From assembly GCF_002161355.1 (NCBI RefSeq), contig NZ_NFHL01000006.1, positions 124,001 through 188,000 on the forward strand: a stretch of DNA of 64,000 bases, read 5' to 3'. Of the stretch, positions 27,092 to 35,854 are shown in pieces. Made by a program: the position numbers and the translations under genes. The DNA comes from Lachnoclostridium sp. An76 (GTDB taxonomy: Bacteria > Bacillota > Clostridia > Lachnospirales > Lachnospiraceae). The notes beneath the pieces are model-generated. The model was not told the DNA's origin, made no database searches, and worked only from the letters and a program-made list of their open reading frames with translations. Numbering within the stretch: position 1 is the first letter of the stretch; each line of letters begins with the position of its first letter.

Positions 27092-27861
27092 GGCTGTTCA
27101 CCGCCTTTCTCTATTTCTTTTGCCATATCTGCTGATGGGCTGACACGCGTCTCAAGAGGTCTGCGGATCACGGTCAGGAGGATCAGGATCGCAAGCATAG
27201 CGGGGATGATAAAATTGTCAGCTCCGAATGCGATGAGGCAGATCAGGGAGAGCGCCAGTCCGATGAGCGAGCTTGTATGATCTTTTTCTTTCAGCCACTG
27301 CTCGAGGAAGATCACGACAAACATCGCTGTCATCACGAAATCCAGACCCTCCGTGTCAAAGTGGATCAGGGAACCGAAGATCCCGCCCAGTGTAGCGCCG
27401 AAAAACCAGTAAAAATGGTTGAGCGCGGTTACAAAGAACATAAACCAGCCCTTGTCGAAATCTTTTGGGATCATGGCAGTGTAATTGATAGAAAAGCTCT
27501 CATCACACATGCCGAAGATGAGATAAAAGGAACGCCATCCATAGCCCCTGTACTTTTCCAGCATGGAAATGCCGTAGAACAGATGACGGGCGTTGATCAT
27601 AAGCGTCATGGCAAATGCCTGGAGCGGGGTGAATGCCCCGAGCAGGAAATCTACAGTGACGAATTCCATGCTTCCGGCGAAGATCGTGATGCTCATGAGC
27701 ATGGGATAGATAAAGGAAAACCCGGATACATTCATATAGATGCCGTATGTAAGCCCCAGGAACCAGAATCCCGCGAAAATGGGGATCGTATGGGGGAAGG
27801 CTGCCCGGAATGCACGCCGGATCTCTCTGTGTTTCCTGATCTTTAGCTGTTGTCCTGTCAT
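27088..27861 (-). CDS. azlC: Branched-chain amino acid exporter AzlC
   Basis: A 257-aa polytopic protein of the AzlC family. Diagnostic stretches are [65 protein letters not shown] and a C-terminal pair of helices. It forms the large subunit of the AzlCD exporter with the overlapping downstream gene. The start at 27861 has TGGAG six to seven bases upstream; ATG 27873 is a possible alternative. No Lrp-type regulator is next to it. Confidence 0.88.
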   Translation of the reverse strand: MTGQQLKIRKHREIRRAFRAAFPHTIPIFAGFWFLGLTYGIYMNVSGFSFIYPMLMSITIFAGSMEFVTVDFLLGAFTPLQAFAMTLMINARHLFYGISMLEKYRGYGWRSFYLIFGMCDESFSINYTAMIPKDFDKGWFMFFVTALNHFYWFFGATLGGIFGSLIHFDTEGLDFVMTAMFVVIFLEQWLKEKDHTSSLIGLALSLICLIAFGADNFIIPAMLAILILLTVIRRPLETRVSPSADMAKEIEKGGEQP

Positions 27862-28036
27862 AATTAGCTCCATTCTGCCGCCCTGTTGGCGGGAATTTCT
27901 GTTTCTTCTGTATGCCTGCCAGCACACCTGATCATGATACCATTTTGAAAAATAGAATTCAATGATGTATTCCGGGCAGTAAATGTAGTAAAATGAGAAA
28001 CAGGGGGAAAGTACGGGGACAGGAGGATGAGAAAAC

Positions 28037-29959
28037 ATGGATTTTGACAGTGCAAAGCAGGTTTTCGAAAAATATCTGGACGGCTATGACAGGGAGAATG
28101 ACAAAGTAAGGCTGAAGATCGTACATACATATGGCGTCGTGGAGCAGAGTGCGGCGATCGCAGGGCGTCTGGGACTCTCGCAGGAGGATAAAGAGCTGGC
28201 GGGGATCATCGCCCTGCTCCACGACATCGGGCGGTTTGAGCAGCTCAGGAGATTTGACAGTTTTCTGCCGGATACAATGGACCACGCGTCTTACGGGGTG
28301 GAACTCCTTTTTGGGAAACAGGGGATGATCCGCAGGTTTGTCCCTGAGGATACATGGGACGGTGTGATCCGCACGGCGATCGCGCGGCACAGTGATTTTG
28401 CTCTGGAAGGCATTACGGACGGGCGGGAGCTCATGCATGCCAGGATCATCCGGGATGCGGATAAGCTGGACAACTGCCGGGTCAAGCTGGAGGATGATTT
28501 TGAGACGTTCCTGGGTGCTCCGGCAGAGGAAGTCAGCTTATCTGCCATAACTCCGAAGGTGCGCGAGGATGCGCTGGCTGGCAGGAGTATCCTCTCCTCG
28601 GACAGGGTAACACCCATGGATTACTGGGTATCATATCTGGTATATTTTTACGACCTCAATTACCGGGCGAGTCTTGATATCGTCGAGGAAAATGATTATG
28701 TCAGGCGTCTGATCCACCGTATCCCATACCTGGACCCGGATACGGGCAGAGTGATGGAAGAGCTGGAAAACAGGCTTATTAAATATGTCAGTGAAGCAAA
28801 AAAAAGGATTGTGAAAGGAGAGGATAAAATGGAAAAATATCTGGGCGAAAATATTCCGAAGCTTGGATTTGGCCTGATGAGGCTTCCCATGGATGGAGAA
28901 AAAATTGATGTGGCGCGCACGCAGGAGATGGTGGACCGCTTTCTGGAAGAAGGATTCTGCTATTTTGACACTGCATATGGCTACAATGACGGAGAGTCCG
29001 AAGCAGTGGCGAAAAAAGTATTAGTAGACCGGTATCCGAGGGATCGATTCCTTCTTGCGACGAAGCTTCCCGCGTGGGCGGGAGCGAAGAACAGGGAAGA
29101 GGCGGAGCGGATGTTTTACACTTCCCTGGAGAGGACGGGAGCCGGGTATTTTGATTTCTATCTTCTTCACAATCTGGGGCAGGAGCGGACCCGCTTTTTT
29201 GATGACTATGATATCTGGAACTTTTTGAAAGAAAGGAAGAAAGAGGGACTGATCCGTCATCTGGGATTTTCTATGCATGATAAAGCGGAAGCGCTGGACA
29301 GGATACTGACAGAGCATCCGGAAATGGAGTTTGTGCAGCTTCAGATCAATTACGCGGACTGGGAAGACCCGGATATCGAATCGAGGAAATGCTATGAGAC
29401 GGCAAGGAAGCACGGCAAACCTGTTATTATCATGGAACCGGTGAAAGGCGGGACTTTGGCGGATCCGCCGAGGGAAGTAAAAGAGATCCTGGCAGAGGCG
29501 GATGGAAATGCATCCCCGTCTTCATGGGCGATCCGCTTTGCCGCTTCCCTCGATGGGGTGATCACAGTGCTCTCCGGTATGTCAAACATGGAACAGATGG
29601 AGGATAATCTTTCTTATATGAAAGATTTTGCACCGCTGTCAGAGGCAGAACAGCAGGTGATAAAAAGAGCCAGAGATATGTACGCCTCCTTCCCGAAGAT
29701 TCCCTGTACCTCGTGCGCTTACTGTATGAAAGGATGCCCGAAACAGATCGGGATCCATGGCATCTTCCAGGCGTATAACCTGTATACAATGTATCACGAT
29801 CTTTCGGGCGCCCGGCATAAATATCAGTGGAATACAGAGGGGCGCGGATTTGCAAAAGCGTCAGCGTGTATACGCTGCGGGAAATGTGAACAGGTCTGTC
29901 CGCAGCACATCCATATCAGGGATGAACTTGCTCGTGCGGCGGAAGCGCTGGAGGGATAA
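28037..29959 (+). CDS. Fused HD-domain hydrolase and 4Fe-4S aldo/keto reductase
   Basis: A 640-aa single frame joining two families. Residues 1 to about 255 are an HD-type phosphohydrolase (H30; H62-D63 in LLHDIGRFEQ; later RHSDF and RDADKLDN). Residues 265-640 are an aldo/keto reductase (PKLGFGLMRLPM, FDTAYGYNDGESE, ATKLPAW, YLLHNLGQ). It ends in two ferredoxin-like clusters, CTSCAYCMKGCPKQ and CIRCGKCEQVCPQH. A complete internal start (AAAGGAGAGGATAAA then ATG 28829, residue 265) sits exactly at the usual beginning of the reductase. A separate 376-aa reductase may therefore also be made. These two families are normally separate proteins. Confidence 0.85.
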   Translation: MDFDSAKQVFEKYLDGYDRENDKVRLKIVHTYGVVEQSAAIAGRLGLSQEDKELAGIIALLHDIGRFEQLRRFDSFLPDTMDHASYGVELLFGKQGMIRRFVPEDTWDGVIRTAIARHSDFALEGITDGRELMHARIIRDADKLDNCRVKLEDDFETFLGAPAEEVSLSAITPKVREDALAGRSILSSDRVTPMDYWVSYLVYFYDLNYRASLDIVEENDYVRRLIHRIPYLDPDTGRVMEELENRLIKYVSEAKKRIVKGEDKMEKYLGENIPKLGFGLMRLPMDGEKIDVARTQEMVDRFLEEGFCYFDTAYGYNDGESEAVAKKVLVDRYPRDRFLLATKLPAWAGAKNREEAERMFYTSLERTGAGYFDFYLLHNLGQERTRFFDDYDIWNFLKERKKEGLIRHLGFSMHDKAEALDRILTEHPEMEFVQLQINYADWEDPDIESRKCYETARKHGKPVIIMEPVKGGTLADPPREVKEILAEADGNASPSSWAIRFAASLDGVITVLSGMSNMEQMEDNLSYMKDFAPLSEAEQQVIKRARDMYASFPKIPCTSCAYCMKGCPKQIGIHGIFQAYNLYTMYHDLSGARHKYQWNTEGRGFAKASACIRCGKCEQVCPQHIHIRDELARAAEALEG

Positions 29960-30008
29960 CTGTAATGATATTTTAAAAGGGATATTTTAAAAGTTTGACA
30001 AAAAAAGA

Positions 30009-30036
30009 TTGTAAAACCCGCGCGGCGTGCTATAAT
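30009..30036 (+). promoter_or_regulatory. Candidate promoter of the DUF1275 gene
   Basis: TTGTAA (30009-30014) and a perfect TATAAT (30031-30036) have a 16-base spacer. They lie just upstream of the GGAGGG ribosome binding site. Confidence 0.5.
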
Positions 30037-30062
30037 GGAGAGCGGTCGGAGGGATGATAAAA

Positions 30063-30782
30063 ATGGAATGGAATAACAGGTCAGAGGTCTGGACGCATTT
30101 TGTAATGGCTGTCTGCGGCGGCTTTTTCGGCGGGTATGCGATATTCGGGCGCATGGCGGTATTCGGGTCCGCGCAGACGGCGAACCTGATCGAGATGGTC
30201 GGGGATATCCTGGGAAGAAATCTTGCAGACGCTTCCCTGCGTCTGGGAGCACTGCTTATATACGCCGCGGCGATGGTGATCTTTGCGGTCCTCAGGAAGA
30301 AAACTCCGCTGAACCTGAAGTATCTGGCTATTGCTGTCGATGCGGCGGCAGCGGCAGCGGCGGCGGTGATGCCCGGGCAGATGGACCCGGTCCTGGCGCT
30401 GTATCCGGTGTTTTTCGCGATGTCCTTCCAGTGGTGCGTGTTTAAAGGAGCAGAAGGCTATGCCTGCTCTACCATTTTTTCTACGAATAATCTGAAGCAG
30501 ACGGTGCTCTCGTTCACGGAGTATTTCCTGGCGGGAGAAGATGAACAGGAGGAGAGAGCGAAGAACCTGAAAAAAGGGCGATTTTTCGGAGAGACGATCC
30601 TGTTTTTCCACGCCAGTGTGGCGGCGGCATATCTGTCGCTCCGCGTGATGGGGCTCGCAGCTGTCTGGCTGGCAGTGTGCCCGCTTTTCATCGGCCTGGT
30701 CATGACGGAGATGCAGGAAGGCGTGATACGGGGATGGACTGTCCGCCTTGTGATGAAAAAGGCGGCAGAAAAGACAGTATAA
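30063..30782 (+). CDS. DUF1275/YoaK family membrane protein
   Basis: A 239-aa polytopic protein with about six helices. The YoaK/DUF1275 features are an N-terminal GGFFGGYAIFGRMAVFGSAQTANLIEM, a central VFFAMSFQWCVFKGAEGYACSTIFSTNNLKQ and a C-terminal helix pair. The function of the family is unknown. ATG 30063 is preferred over ATG 30054, because the GGAGGG (30047-30053) touches the latter. A long bidirectional terminator follows. Confidence 0.8.
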   Translation: MEWNNRSEVWTHFVMAVCGGFFGGYAIFGRMAVFGSAQTANLIEMVGDILGRNLADASLRLGALLIYAAAMVIFAVLRKKTPLNLKYLAIAVDAAAAAAAAVMPGQMDPVLALYPVFFAMSFQWCVFKGAEGYACSTIFSTNNLKQTVLSFTEYFLAGEDEQEERAKNLKKGRFFGETILFFHASVAAAYLSLRVMGLAAVWLAVCPLFIGLVMTEMQEGVIRGWTVRLVMKKAAEKTV

Positions 30783-30798
30783 AGATAGTATAAAAGAC

Positions 30799-30864
30799 GG
30801 CATAAAAGAGATGAGGCCGGCGCATGGAGAGTTCTTCATGCGCCGGCCTCATCTCTTTTATGCC
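30799..30864. terminator. Bidirectional terminator with a perfect 28-bp stem
   Basis: Bases 30799-30826 are the exact reverse complement of 30837-30864 around a 10-base loop. A-rich and T-rich flanks on each arm suit termination in both directions. It separates the convergent DUF1275 and LacI-type genes. A 28-bp perfect stem is unusually long for such a site. Confidence 0.85.
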
Positions 30865-30912
30865 ATCTCTTTATCTGGAAAGTCTGTCAGGCGGAAAGCC
30901 TGTCAGGGATCT

Positions 30913-31914
30913 TTACTGTCTGGGAGCAGCTGTGGATCCTCTCACGATCAGGTCAGCGTGGAGCAGGACTGTGCCGATGGACACTCCGTTCATCAGGCTG
31001 CTGAGGGCATAATAGCCGCTTTTCCCGAGCTCGGTCCGGTCCTGGCGCACCGTGGTCAGGGGCGGGGAAGTGTACGGGCAGATCGGGATGTCGTCGAAGC
31101 CGATGATGCTGATATCCCTGGGTACCTGGTACCCGAGCTGCTGGCACTGGGTGATGGCAGCGCTGGCAAAGGTGTCCTGGCAGCAGATCACAGCGGTCAT
31201 CCCCATGTCGAGGAAGCGGGGGAGATGTTTCTCCATGCACTCGGACAGATAGTAGGAACAACCTGAGTAAGAGGAGTCTGCTTTCAGGCCGTGGCGGTGC
31301 ATTGCCTGGAAGAACGCTCTGTGGCGGACCTGCATGATATGGGAGCCGAGCGCGCTGCTTAAATATCCGATCTTCTGGTGTCCCTGTTTTTTCAGGTACC
31401 CCACTGCAAGGTACATGCCTTCGTCGTTGTCGATCCCCACGTAGGCTGTGGCGGGATTCCCGATGATATGGTTATCGTAGAGGACAGTGGGCGTGCGCGT
31501 GGCCTGAAAATCCTTCATCCACGGCTCGCCGAGGGAAAAGCCGAGGACAAAAGCCCCGGCGTAATCATTCTGCAGCATGAACACATCAAAAGATGTCTCG
31601 CGCTGGAGCTCCACATCCACCGGGACTACATCCACCTCAAACCCGGCAGGTTCGCTCATCTGCCGGAAACCCATCACAATATCATACGCAAAGTGGTGCG
31701 GCTCCAGGTATTCGATGTTGTCCTTCTGGGCAATGACGCACAGACGCTTTGCGGTTTTCTTATAGCGCCGGAGTTTGGTATAGCCCAGTTCCACGGCAGT
31801 CTCCAGTATTTGTTTTTGTAATGTTTCGCTGATGTCAGGGGCGTCATTCAGAGCTTTGGACACAGTGCCCTTGGAAATCCCCAGCTTATCAGCGATATCC
31901 TGAATGGTCGTCAT
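30913..31914 (-). CDS. LacI-family repressor of the maltodextrin regulon
   Basis: 333 aa. An N-terminal LacI HTH (MTTIQDIADKLGISKGTVSKALN) is followed by the hinge and a periplasmic-binding-like effector domain (VGIDNDEGMYLAVGYLKKQGHQKIGYLSS, GFDDIPICPYTSPPLTTVRQ). It is transcribed divergently from the maltodextrin importer. The HTH fixes the start at 31914, behind AGGTGGATTTTTT. A shared 19-base motif in both promoters is the best operator candidate, so autoregulation together with the importer is likely. The effector is probably maltose or a maltodextrin. Confidence 0.9.
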   Translation of the reverse strand: MTTIQDIADKLGISKGTVSKALNDAPDISETLQKQILETAVELGYTKLRRYKKTAKRLCVIAQKDNIEYLEPHHFAYDIVMGFRQMSEPAGFEVDVVPVDVELQRETSFDVFMLQNDYAGAFVLGFSLGEPWMKDFQATRTPTVLYDNHIIGNPATAYVGIDNDEGMYLAVGYLKKQGHQKIGYLSSALGSHIMQVRHRAFFQAMHRHGLKADSSYSGCSYYLSECMEKHLPRFLDMGMTAVICCQDTFASAAITQCQQLGYQVPRDISIIGFDDIPICPYTSPPLTTVRQDRTELGKSGYYALSSLMNGVSIGTVLLHADLIVRGSTAAPRQ

Positions 31915-31942
31915 AAAAAATCCACCTGTTTCTTTTATAAAA

Positions 31943-31961
31943 TTTCTGATTGTTTCGCTGT
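31943..31961 (-). promoter_or_regulatory. Candidate LacI-regulator operator in its own promoter
   Basis: Read on the reverse strand the site is ACAGCGAAACAATCAGAAA. It matches the site in the importer promoter at 15 of 19 positions, both read in the direction of their own gene, with an invariant CGAAACAAT core. Confidence 0.45.
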
Positions 31962-32112
31962 AAACCTGTAAAAATATTATATAAAAAAAGAAAAGAGAAA
32001 TCAATGAGACGGGAAATAAGTTTAGATAAGTTTCGGATAAATAATTATGTACAAAAAATAAGAGGGGTATTTATGCAAAACAGATAAAATGAATTGAATA
32101 TAAGAAATAGAA

Positions 32113-32164
32113 TTGACGATTATGCAATACAGGTCTATTATAATGATAACGAAACAATTCGAAA
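32113..32164 (+). promoter_or_regulatory. Maltodextrin operon promoter with overlapping operator
   Basis: TTGACG (32113-32118) and TATTAT (32136-32141, spacer 17) form the promoter. ATAACGAAACAATTCGAAA (32146-32164) starts four bases after the -10 and carries the CGAAACAAT core also found in the divergent lacI-type promoter. Binding here would block transcription initiation. Confidence 0.55.
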
Positions 32165-32187
32165 CTTTAGAAGCGGAGGATGGAAAG

Positions 32188-33423
32188 ATGAGAAGAAGAG
32201 CAGTGTCTGTGCTGCTGGCGGGAGTGATGACTCTCGGACTTGCGGCGGCTGGGCTGACAGGCTGCGGCAGTGCAGGCGAAGGGAAAGAGAGCATCCGGCT
32301 GATGGTCTGGTCCCCGCAGAATGACCAGTCAAAGGATAACGGCGAGTGGCTCCAGACGATGTGCGAAGCATTTGCGGACGAACATCCCGAATGGGATATC
32401 ACATTTGTGTACGGGATCGCGGACGAGGCCAGCGCGGCAGGGACGGTGTCGCAGGATGCCGAGGCAAGTGCGGATGTATTTATGTATGCAAACGATACGC
32501 TGACCACGATGACAGATGCCAATGCACTGGCAAAATTCGGCGGGAAGTACAGAGAGCAGATCGAGTCCATGAACTCGGAGGCAGTCCTGGATTCCCTGAC
32601 CATGGACGGAGAGCTGTACGGCGTGCCGTTTACAACGAATACCTGGTTCATGTACTATGACAAGAGCGTTTACACAGAGGAGGATGTGAAGAGCCTGGAT
32701 ACCATGCTGGAGAAGGGAGTCGTATCCTTCCCGTTCGTGAACTCCTGGTATCTGCCGGCGTTTTACATAGGAAACGGGTGCACTCTGTTCGGAGACGGTA
32801 CTGACGAATCTGCGGGAGTGGATTTCGGAGGCCAGAAGGCAGTGGATGTAACAGACTATCTGATCGACCTGGAGAGCAATCCGAATTTCAGGATCGATGA
32901 CCTTGGATCCGGTATCGCGGGACTCCGCGACGGCAGCATCAATGCTATGTTCTCAGGCTCCTGGGACGCCAATTCGGTGAAAGATGCCCTCGGAGACAAT
33001 ATGGGCGTGGCGGCGCTTCCCACATTTACGCTGAACGGGGAAGAGAAGCAGATGATGTCTTACGCGGGTTCCAAGGCAATCGGGGTGAACCCGAATACAG
33101 ACAACATGGTGGCAGCGGTGGAGCTTGCCGTATTCCTTGGCTCGCCGGAAGCGCAGAGAGCGCACTACGAGATGTGCGGGACGATCCCCTGCTGTACGGA
33201 GCTGACGGAGGATCCGGAGATCGGGGCTGACCCGGTGGTTATGGCGCAGAATGAGACCTTCCTCAATACATCGATCCTGCAGCCATTCGTGTCTAAGATG
33301 AACAACTGCTGGACTCCGGTGGAAAACATGGGCAAGGGGATCCGGAACGGAAGCATTACCCATGACAATGCGGCAGACCAGACGGAGCAGATGAATGAAG
33401 CGATGAACAGTGACGGGATTTAA
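32188..33423 (+). CDS. Maltodextrin ABC transporter substrate-binding lipoprotein
   Basis: A 411-aa extracellular solute-binding protein of family 1 (MalE-like). A signal peptide with lipobox (GLTGCG, Cys about 25) is followed by IRLMVWSPQND, AKFGGKYREQIESMNSEAVLDSLTMDGELYGVPFTTNTWFMYYDKS, and SINAMFSGSWDANSVKDALGDN. These are hallmark patches of maltose/maltodextrin binders. The start is ATG 32188 behind GCGGAGGA. It is the first gene of a run of at least seven same-strand genes for maltodextrin uptake and cleavage. Confidence 0.92.
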   Translation: MRRRAVSVLLAGVMTLGLAAAGLTGCGSAGEGKESIRLMVWSPQNDQSKDNGEWLQTMCEAFADEHPEWDITFVYGIADEASAAGTVSQDAEASADVFMYANDTLTTMTDANALAKFGGKYREQIESMNSEAVLDSLTMDGELYGVPFTTNTWFMYYDKSVYTEEDVKSLDTMLEKGVVSFPFVNSWYLPAFYIGNGCTLFGDGTDESAGVDFGGQKAVDVTDYLIDLESNPNFRIDDLGSGIAGLRDGSINAMFSGSWDANSVKDALGDNMGVAALPTFTLNGEEKQMMSYAGSKAIGVNPNTDNMVAAVELAVFLGSPEAQRAHYEMCGTIPCCTELTEDPEIGADPVVMAQNETFLNTSILQPFVSKMNNCWTPVENMGKGIRNGSITHDNAADQTEQMNEAMNSDGI

Positions 33424-33437
33424 ATGAGGTGACGAGG

Positions 33438-34817
33438 ATGGGAATTTTCAAAAAGAGAGTAAATGATTTTCCGACTCCCTATACATGCACAAGGGCGATC
33501 CGGGAGGGCGGACTTGAGACAAAGCTTTCCATGATACTCATGGGACTTGGCAATATCGTGCACGGGCAGAAGATCAAAGGGCTTCTGTACCTTGCGGTGG
33601 AAGTGGCTTATGTCGTATTTATGGCAGTGAACGGGATCGGCTTCTTAAGGCTGCTGGGAAGCCTGGGGACAGTCCCCCAGGAAGAATACTGGGACGAGAC
33701 GCTTCAGGTGTATATGTATACAAAGGGCGACCAGTCCGTCCTGATCCTGCTCTACGGAGTGGCGACCGTGCTTTTAACCGTGCTGATGTTCCTTGCATGG
33801 CGCGGGGCGCTGCGCAGCGCGTACAAGGCGGAGTGTCTGGACAAAGAGGGAAGGCATGTGAATAATTTCAGGGAAGACTTAAAGTCCCTGCTCCATGAGA
33901 ACCTGCACAGGCTCCTCATGACGCCGCCCATGTTCTTTATCTTTGCGTTTACGATCCTGCCGCTGATCTTCATGATCTGCATGGCATTTACGAATTACAG
34001 CAAGATCGACAACCACCTGATGCTTTTTGACTGGGTGGGACTGGATAACTTTAAGGCTTTGTTTGACTCGGGGAGTATCCTCGGGAGCACCTTCTGGTCT
34101 GTGCTCGGATGGACTCTGGTGTGGGCGTTCTTTGCCACGTTTTCGAACTACATTTTCGGTATGATCATTTCCCTGATGATCAACCGGAAGGGCACAAGGG
34201 CAAAAGGATTCTGGAGATTCTGTTTTGTGCTCTCCTGTGCGGTGCCGATGTTCGTATCCCTTCTGATCATGAGGACCATGCTCCAGCCGGAAGGAGCGGT
34301 GAACGTCCTTCTGAGGAACCTGGGACTGATTGCGCAGGACGCGAGCCTTCCGTTCTTTACGGATCCCACATGGGCAAGGGTGACAGTCATCATCGTCAAT
34401 ATCTGGGTCGGCGTACCTTACACACTGCTGCAGCTTACCGGCGTGCTCCAGAATATCCCGGGAGAGCTTTATGAGGCGGCAAAAGTGGACGGGGCGAATG
34501 CATTCCAGATCTTTACGAAGATCACGCTGCCGTATATGCTGTATGTGACAACGCCTTACCTGATCGTGACATTTACAGGAAATGTCAATAACTTTAATGT
34601 CATCTACCTGTTGTCCGGCGGCGACCCGGTCACAGACCTGTCGTCCACCGCCGGGAAGACGGACCTGCTGGTCACCTGGCTGTATAAGCTGACCATTGAC
34701 AAGCAGTATTACAATATCGGAGCTGTCATCGGCATCCTGACGTTTCTCATCCTTGCGGTGGCTGCGCTGCTTACATACCGGAACAGTAAATCATACAAAG
34801 AAGAAGGAGGGTTCTAG
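33438..34817 (+). CDS. Maltodextrin ABC transporter permease (MalF-like)
   Basis: A 459-aa permease with about eight helices. As in MalF of Gram-positive importers, an N-terminal region with a cytoplasmic lead and two or three helices (about residues 1-130) precedes the conserved core. The ABC contact loop is EAAKVDGANAFQIFTKITLPYM. The core also contains FAFTILPLIFMICMAFTNYS and NVIYLLSGGDPVTDLSSTAGKTD. ATG 33438 is preferred; GTG 33429 is possible. It follows the binding protein by 14 bases and precedes the second permease by 2. Confidence 0.92.
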   Translation: MGIFKKRVNDFPTPYTCTRAIREGGLETKLSMILMGLGNIVHGQKIKGLLYLAVEVAYVVFMAVNGIGFLRLLGSLGTVPQEEYWDETLQVYMYTKGDQSVLILLYGVATVLLTVLMFLAWRGALRSAYKAECLDKEGRHVNNFREDLKSLLHENLHRLLMTPPMFFIFAFTILPLIFMICMAFTNYSKIDNHLMLFDWVGLDNFKALFDSGSILGSTFWSVLGWTLVWAFFATFSNYIFGMIISLMINRKGTRAKGFWRFCFVLSCAVPMFVSLLIMRTMLQPEGAVNVLLRNLGLIAQDASLPFFTDPTWARVTVIIVNIWVGVPYTLLQLTGVLQNIPGELYEAAKVDGANAFQIFTKITLPYMLYVTTPYLIVTFTGNVNNFNVIYLLSGGDPVTDLSSTAGKTDLLVTWLYKLTIDKQYYNIGAVIGILTFLILAVAALLTYRNSKSYKEEGGF

Positions 34818-34819
34818 GC

Positions 34820-35692
34820 ATGGCTGGAAATAAGATCCATTCGGCGAAGAAAAGACGCTTTATCAATAATACGATCGTCCATGTGATCCTCGGGATCCTC
34901 GCGGTGATCTGGGTATTCCCCATTGTCTGGGTGATCCTGACCAGCTTCCGCGCGGAGAAGGGGTCCTATGTATCTACGTTTTTCCCGCAGTCATTCACGC
35001 TGGATAACTATGCGAAGCTGTTCACGGATACAACGATCCTGAATTTTCCGCAGATGTTCATGAATACGCTGTTCATCGCCATCTGCTCCTGCATCCTTGC
35101 CACATTTTATGTGCTGGCAGTGTCCTACTGCCTGTCAAGGCTGCGCTTTAAGATGAGGAAGCCGTACATGAACATGGCGATGATCCTCGGCTTATTCCCG
35201 GGATTTATGTCCATGGTCGCTGTGTACTTTATCCTGAAAGCGCTTGGCATGACAGAGGGCAATCTGATCAAGCTGGCCCTGATCCTGGTCTATTCGGGAG
35301 GAGCGGCCCTGAGCTTCCAGATCGCAAAGGGATTCTTTGACACGATCCCCATCGCGGTGGATGAGGCGGCGATCCTGGACGGCTGTACGAGATGGCAGAT
35401 CTTTACGAAGGTTACGCTTCCCTTAAGCAAACCGATCGTCATCTATACTGTGCTGACATCCTTTATGTCGCCGTGGCTGGATTTCATCTTCGCGAAGGTG
35501 ATCTGCCGGGCAAATGCGGACCAGTATACCATTGCCATCGGGCTGTGGCGGATGCTCGAGAAAGAGTACATCGACAGCTGGTACACAAGCTTCGCGGCAG
35601 GCGCGGTGCTCATATCCGTTCCGATCGCGGCGCTGTTCCTCTATATGCAGAGGTACTATGTAGACGGACTTTCCGGGGCAGTGAAAGGATAA
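34820..35692 (+). CDS. Maltodextrin ABC transporter permease (MalG-like)
   Basis: A 290-aa permease with six helices. Features are FPIVWVILTSFRAEKGSYVSTFFPQSFTLDNYAKLF near the N-terminus and the ABC contact loop DEAAILDGCTRWQIFTKVTLPLSKP. The C-terminus is AALFLYMQRYYVDGLSGAVKG, the typical MalG ending. No ATPase gene accompanies the two permeases, so a shared MsmX-type ATPase encoded elsewhere is expected. A GC-rich hairpin (about 35706-35735) follows. Confidence 0.93.
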   Translation: MAGNKIHSAKKRRFINNTIVHVILGILAVIWVFPIVWVILTSFRAEKGSYVSTFFPQSFTLDNYAKLFTDTTILNFPQMFMNTLFIAICSCILATFYVLAVSYCLSRLRFKMRKPYMNMAMILGLFPGFMSMVAVYFILKALGMTEGNLIKLALILVYSGGAALSFQIAKGFFDTIPIAVDEAAILDGCTRWQIFTKVTLPLSKPIVIYTVLTSFMSPWLDFIFAKVICRANADQYTIAIGLWRMLEKEYIDSWYTSFAAGAVLISVPIAALFLYMQRYYVDGLSGAVKG

Positions 35693-35705
35693 GAAAGAAA
35701 AGAAA

Positions 35706-35767
35706 CAGGCGGGCGGCCGTACCTGTGCCGCCTGTCCTGATCCCCCGGACGGGGAGAGCTTTTTATA
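35706..35767 (+). terminator. Tandem hairpins after the permease genes
   Basis: CAGGCGG/CCGCCTG (about 35706-35735) is followed by CCCC-CGGA-GGGG and AGAGCTTTTTAT (to 35767). The second has a short T run and could end part of the importer transcript before the glycosidase genes. Confidence 0.5.
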
Positions 35768-35854
35768 ATTGAATATTGACAGATCCGGTTTACAGGATTT
35801 ATATAGAATATAGTGTATATATGAAGATTGATAATACATGGAGAGACAAGGTTT

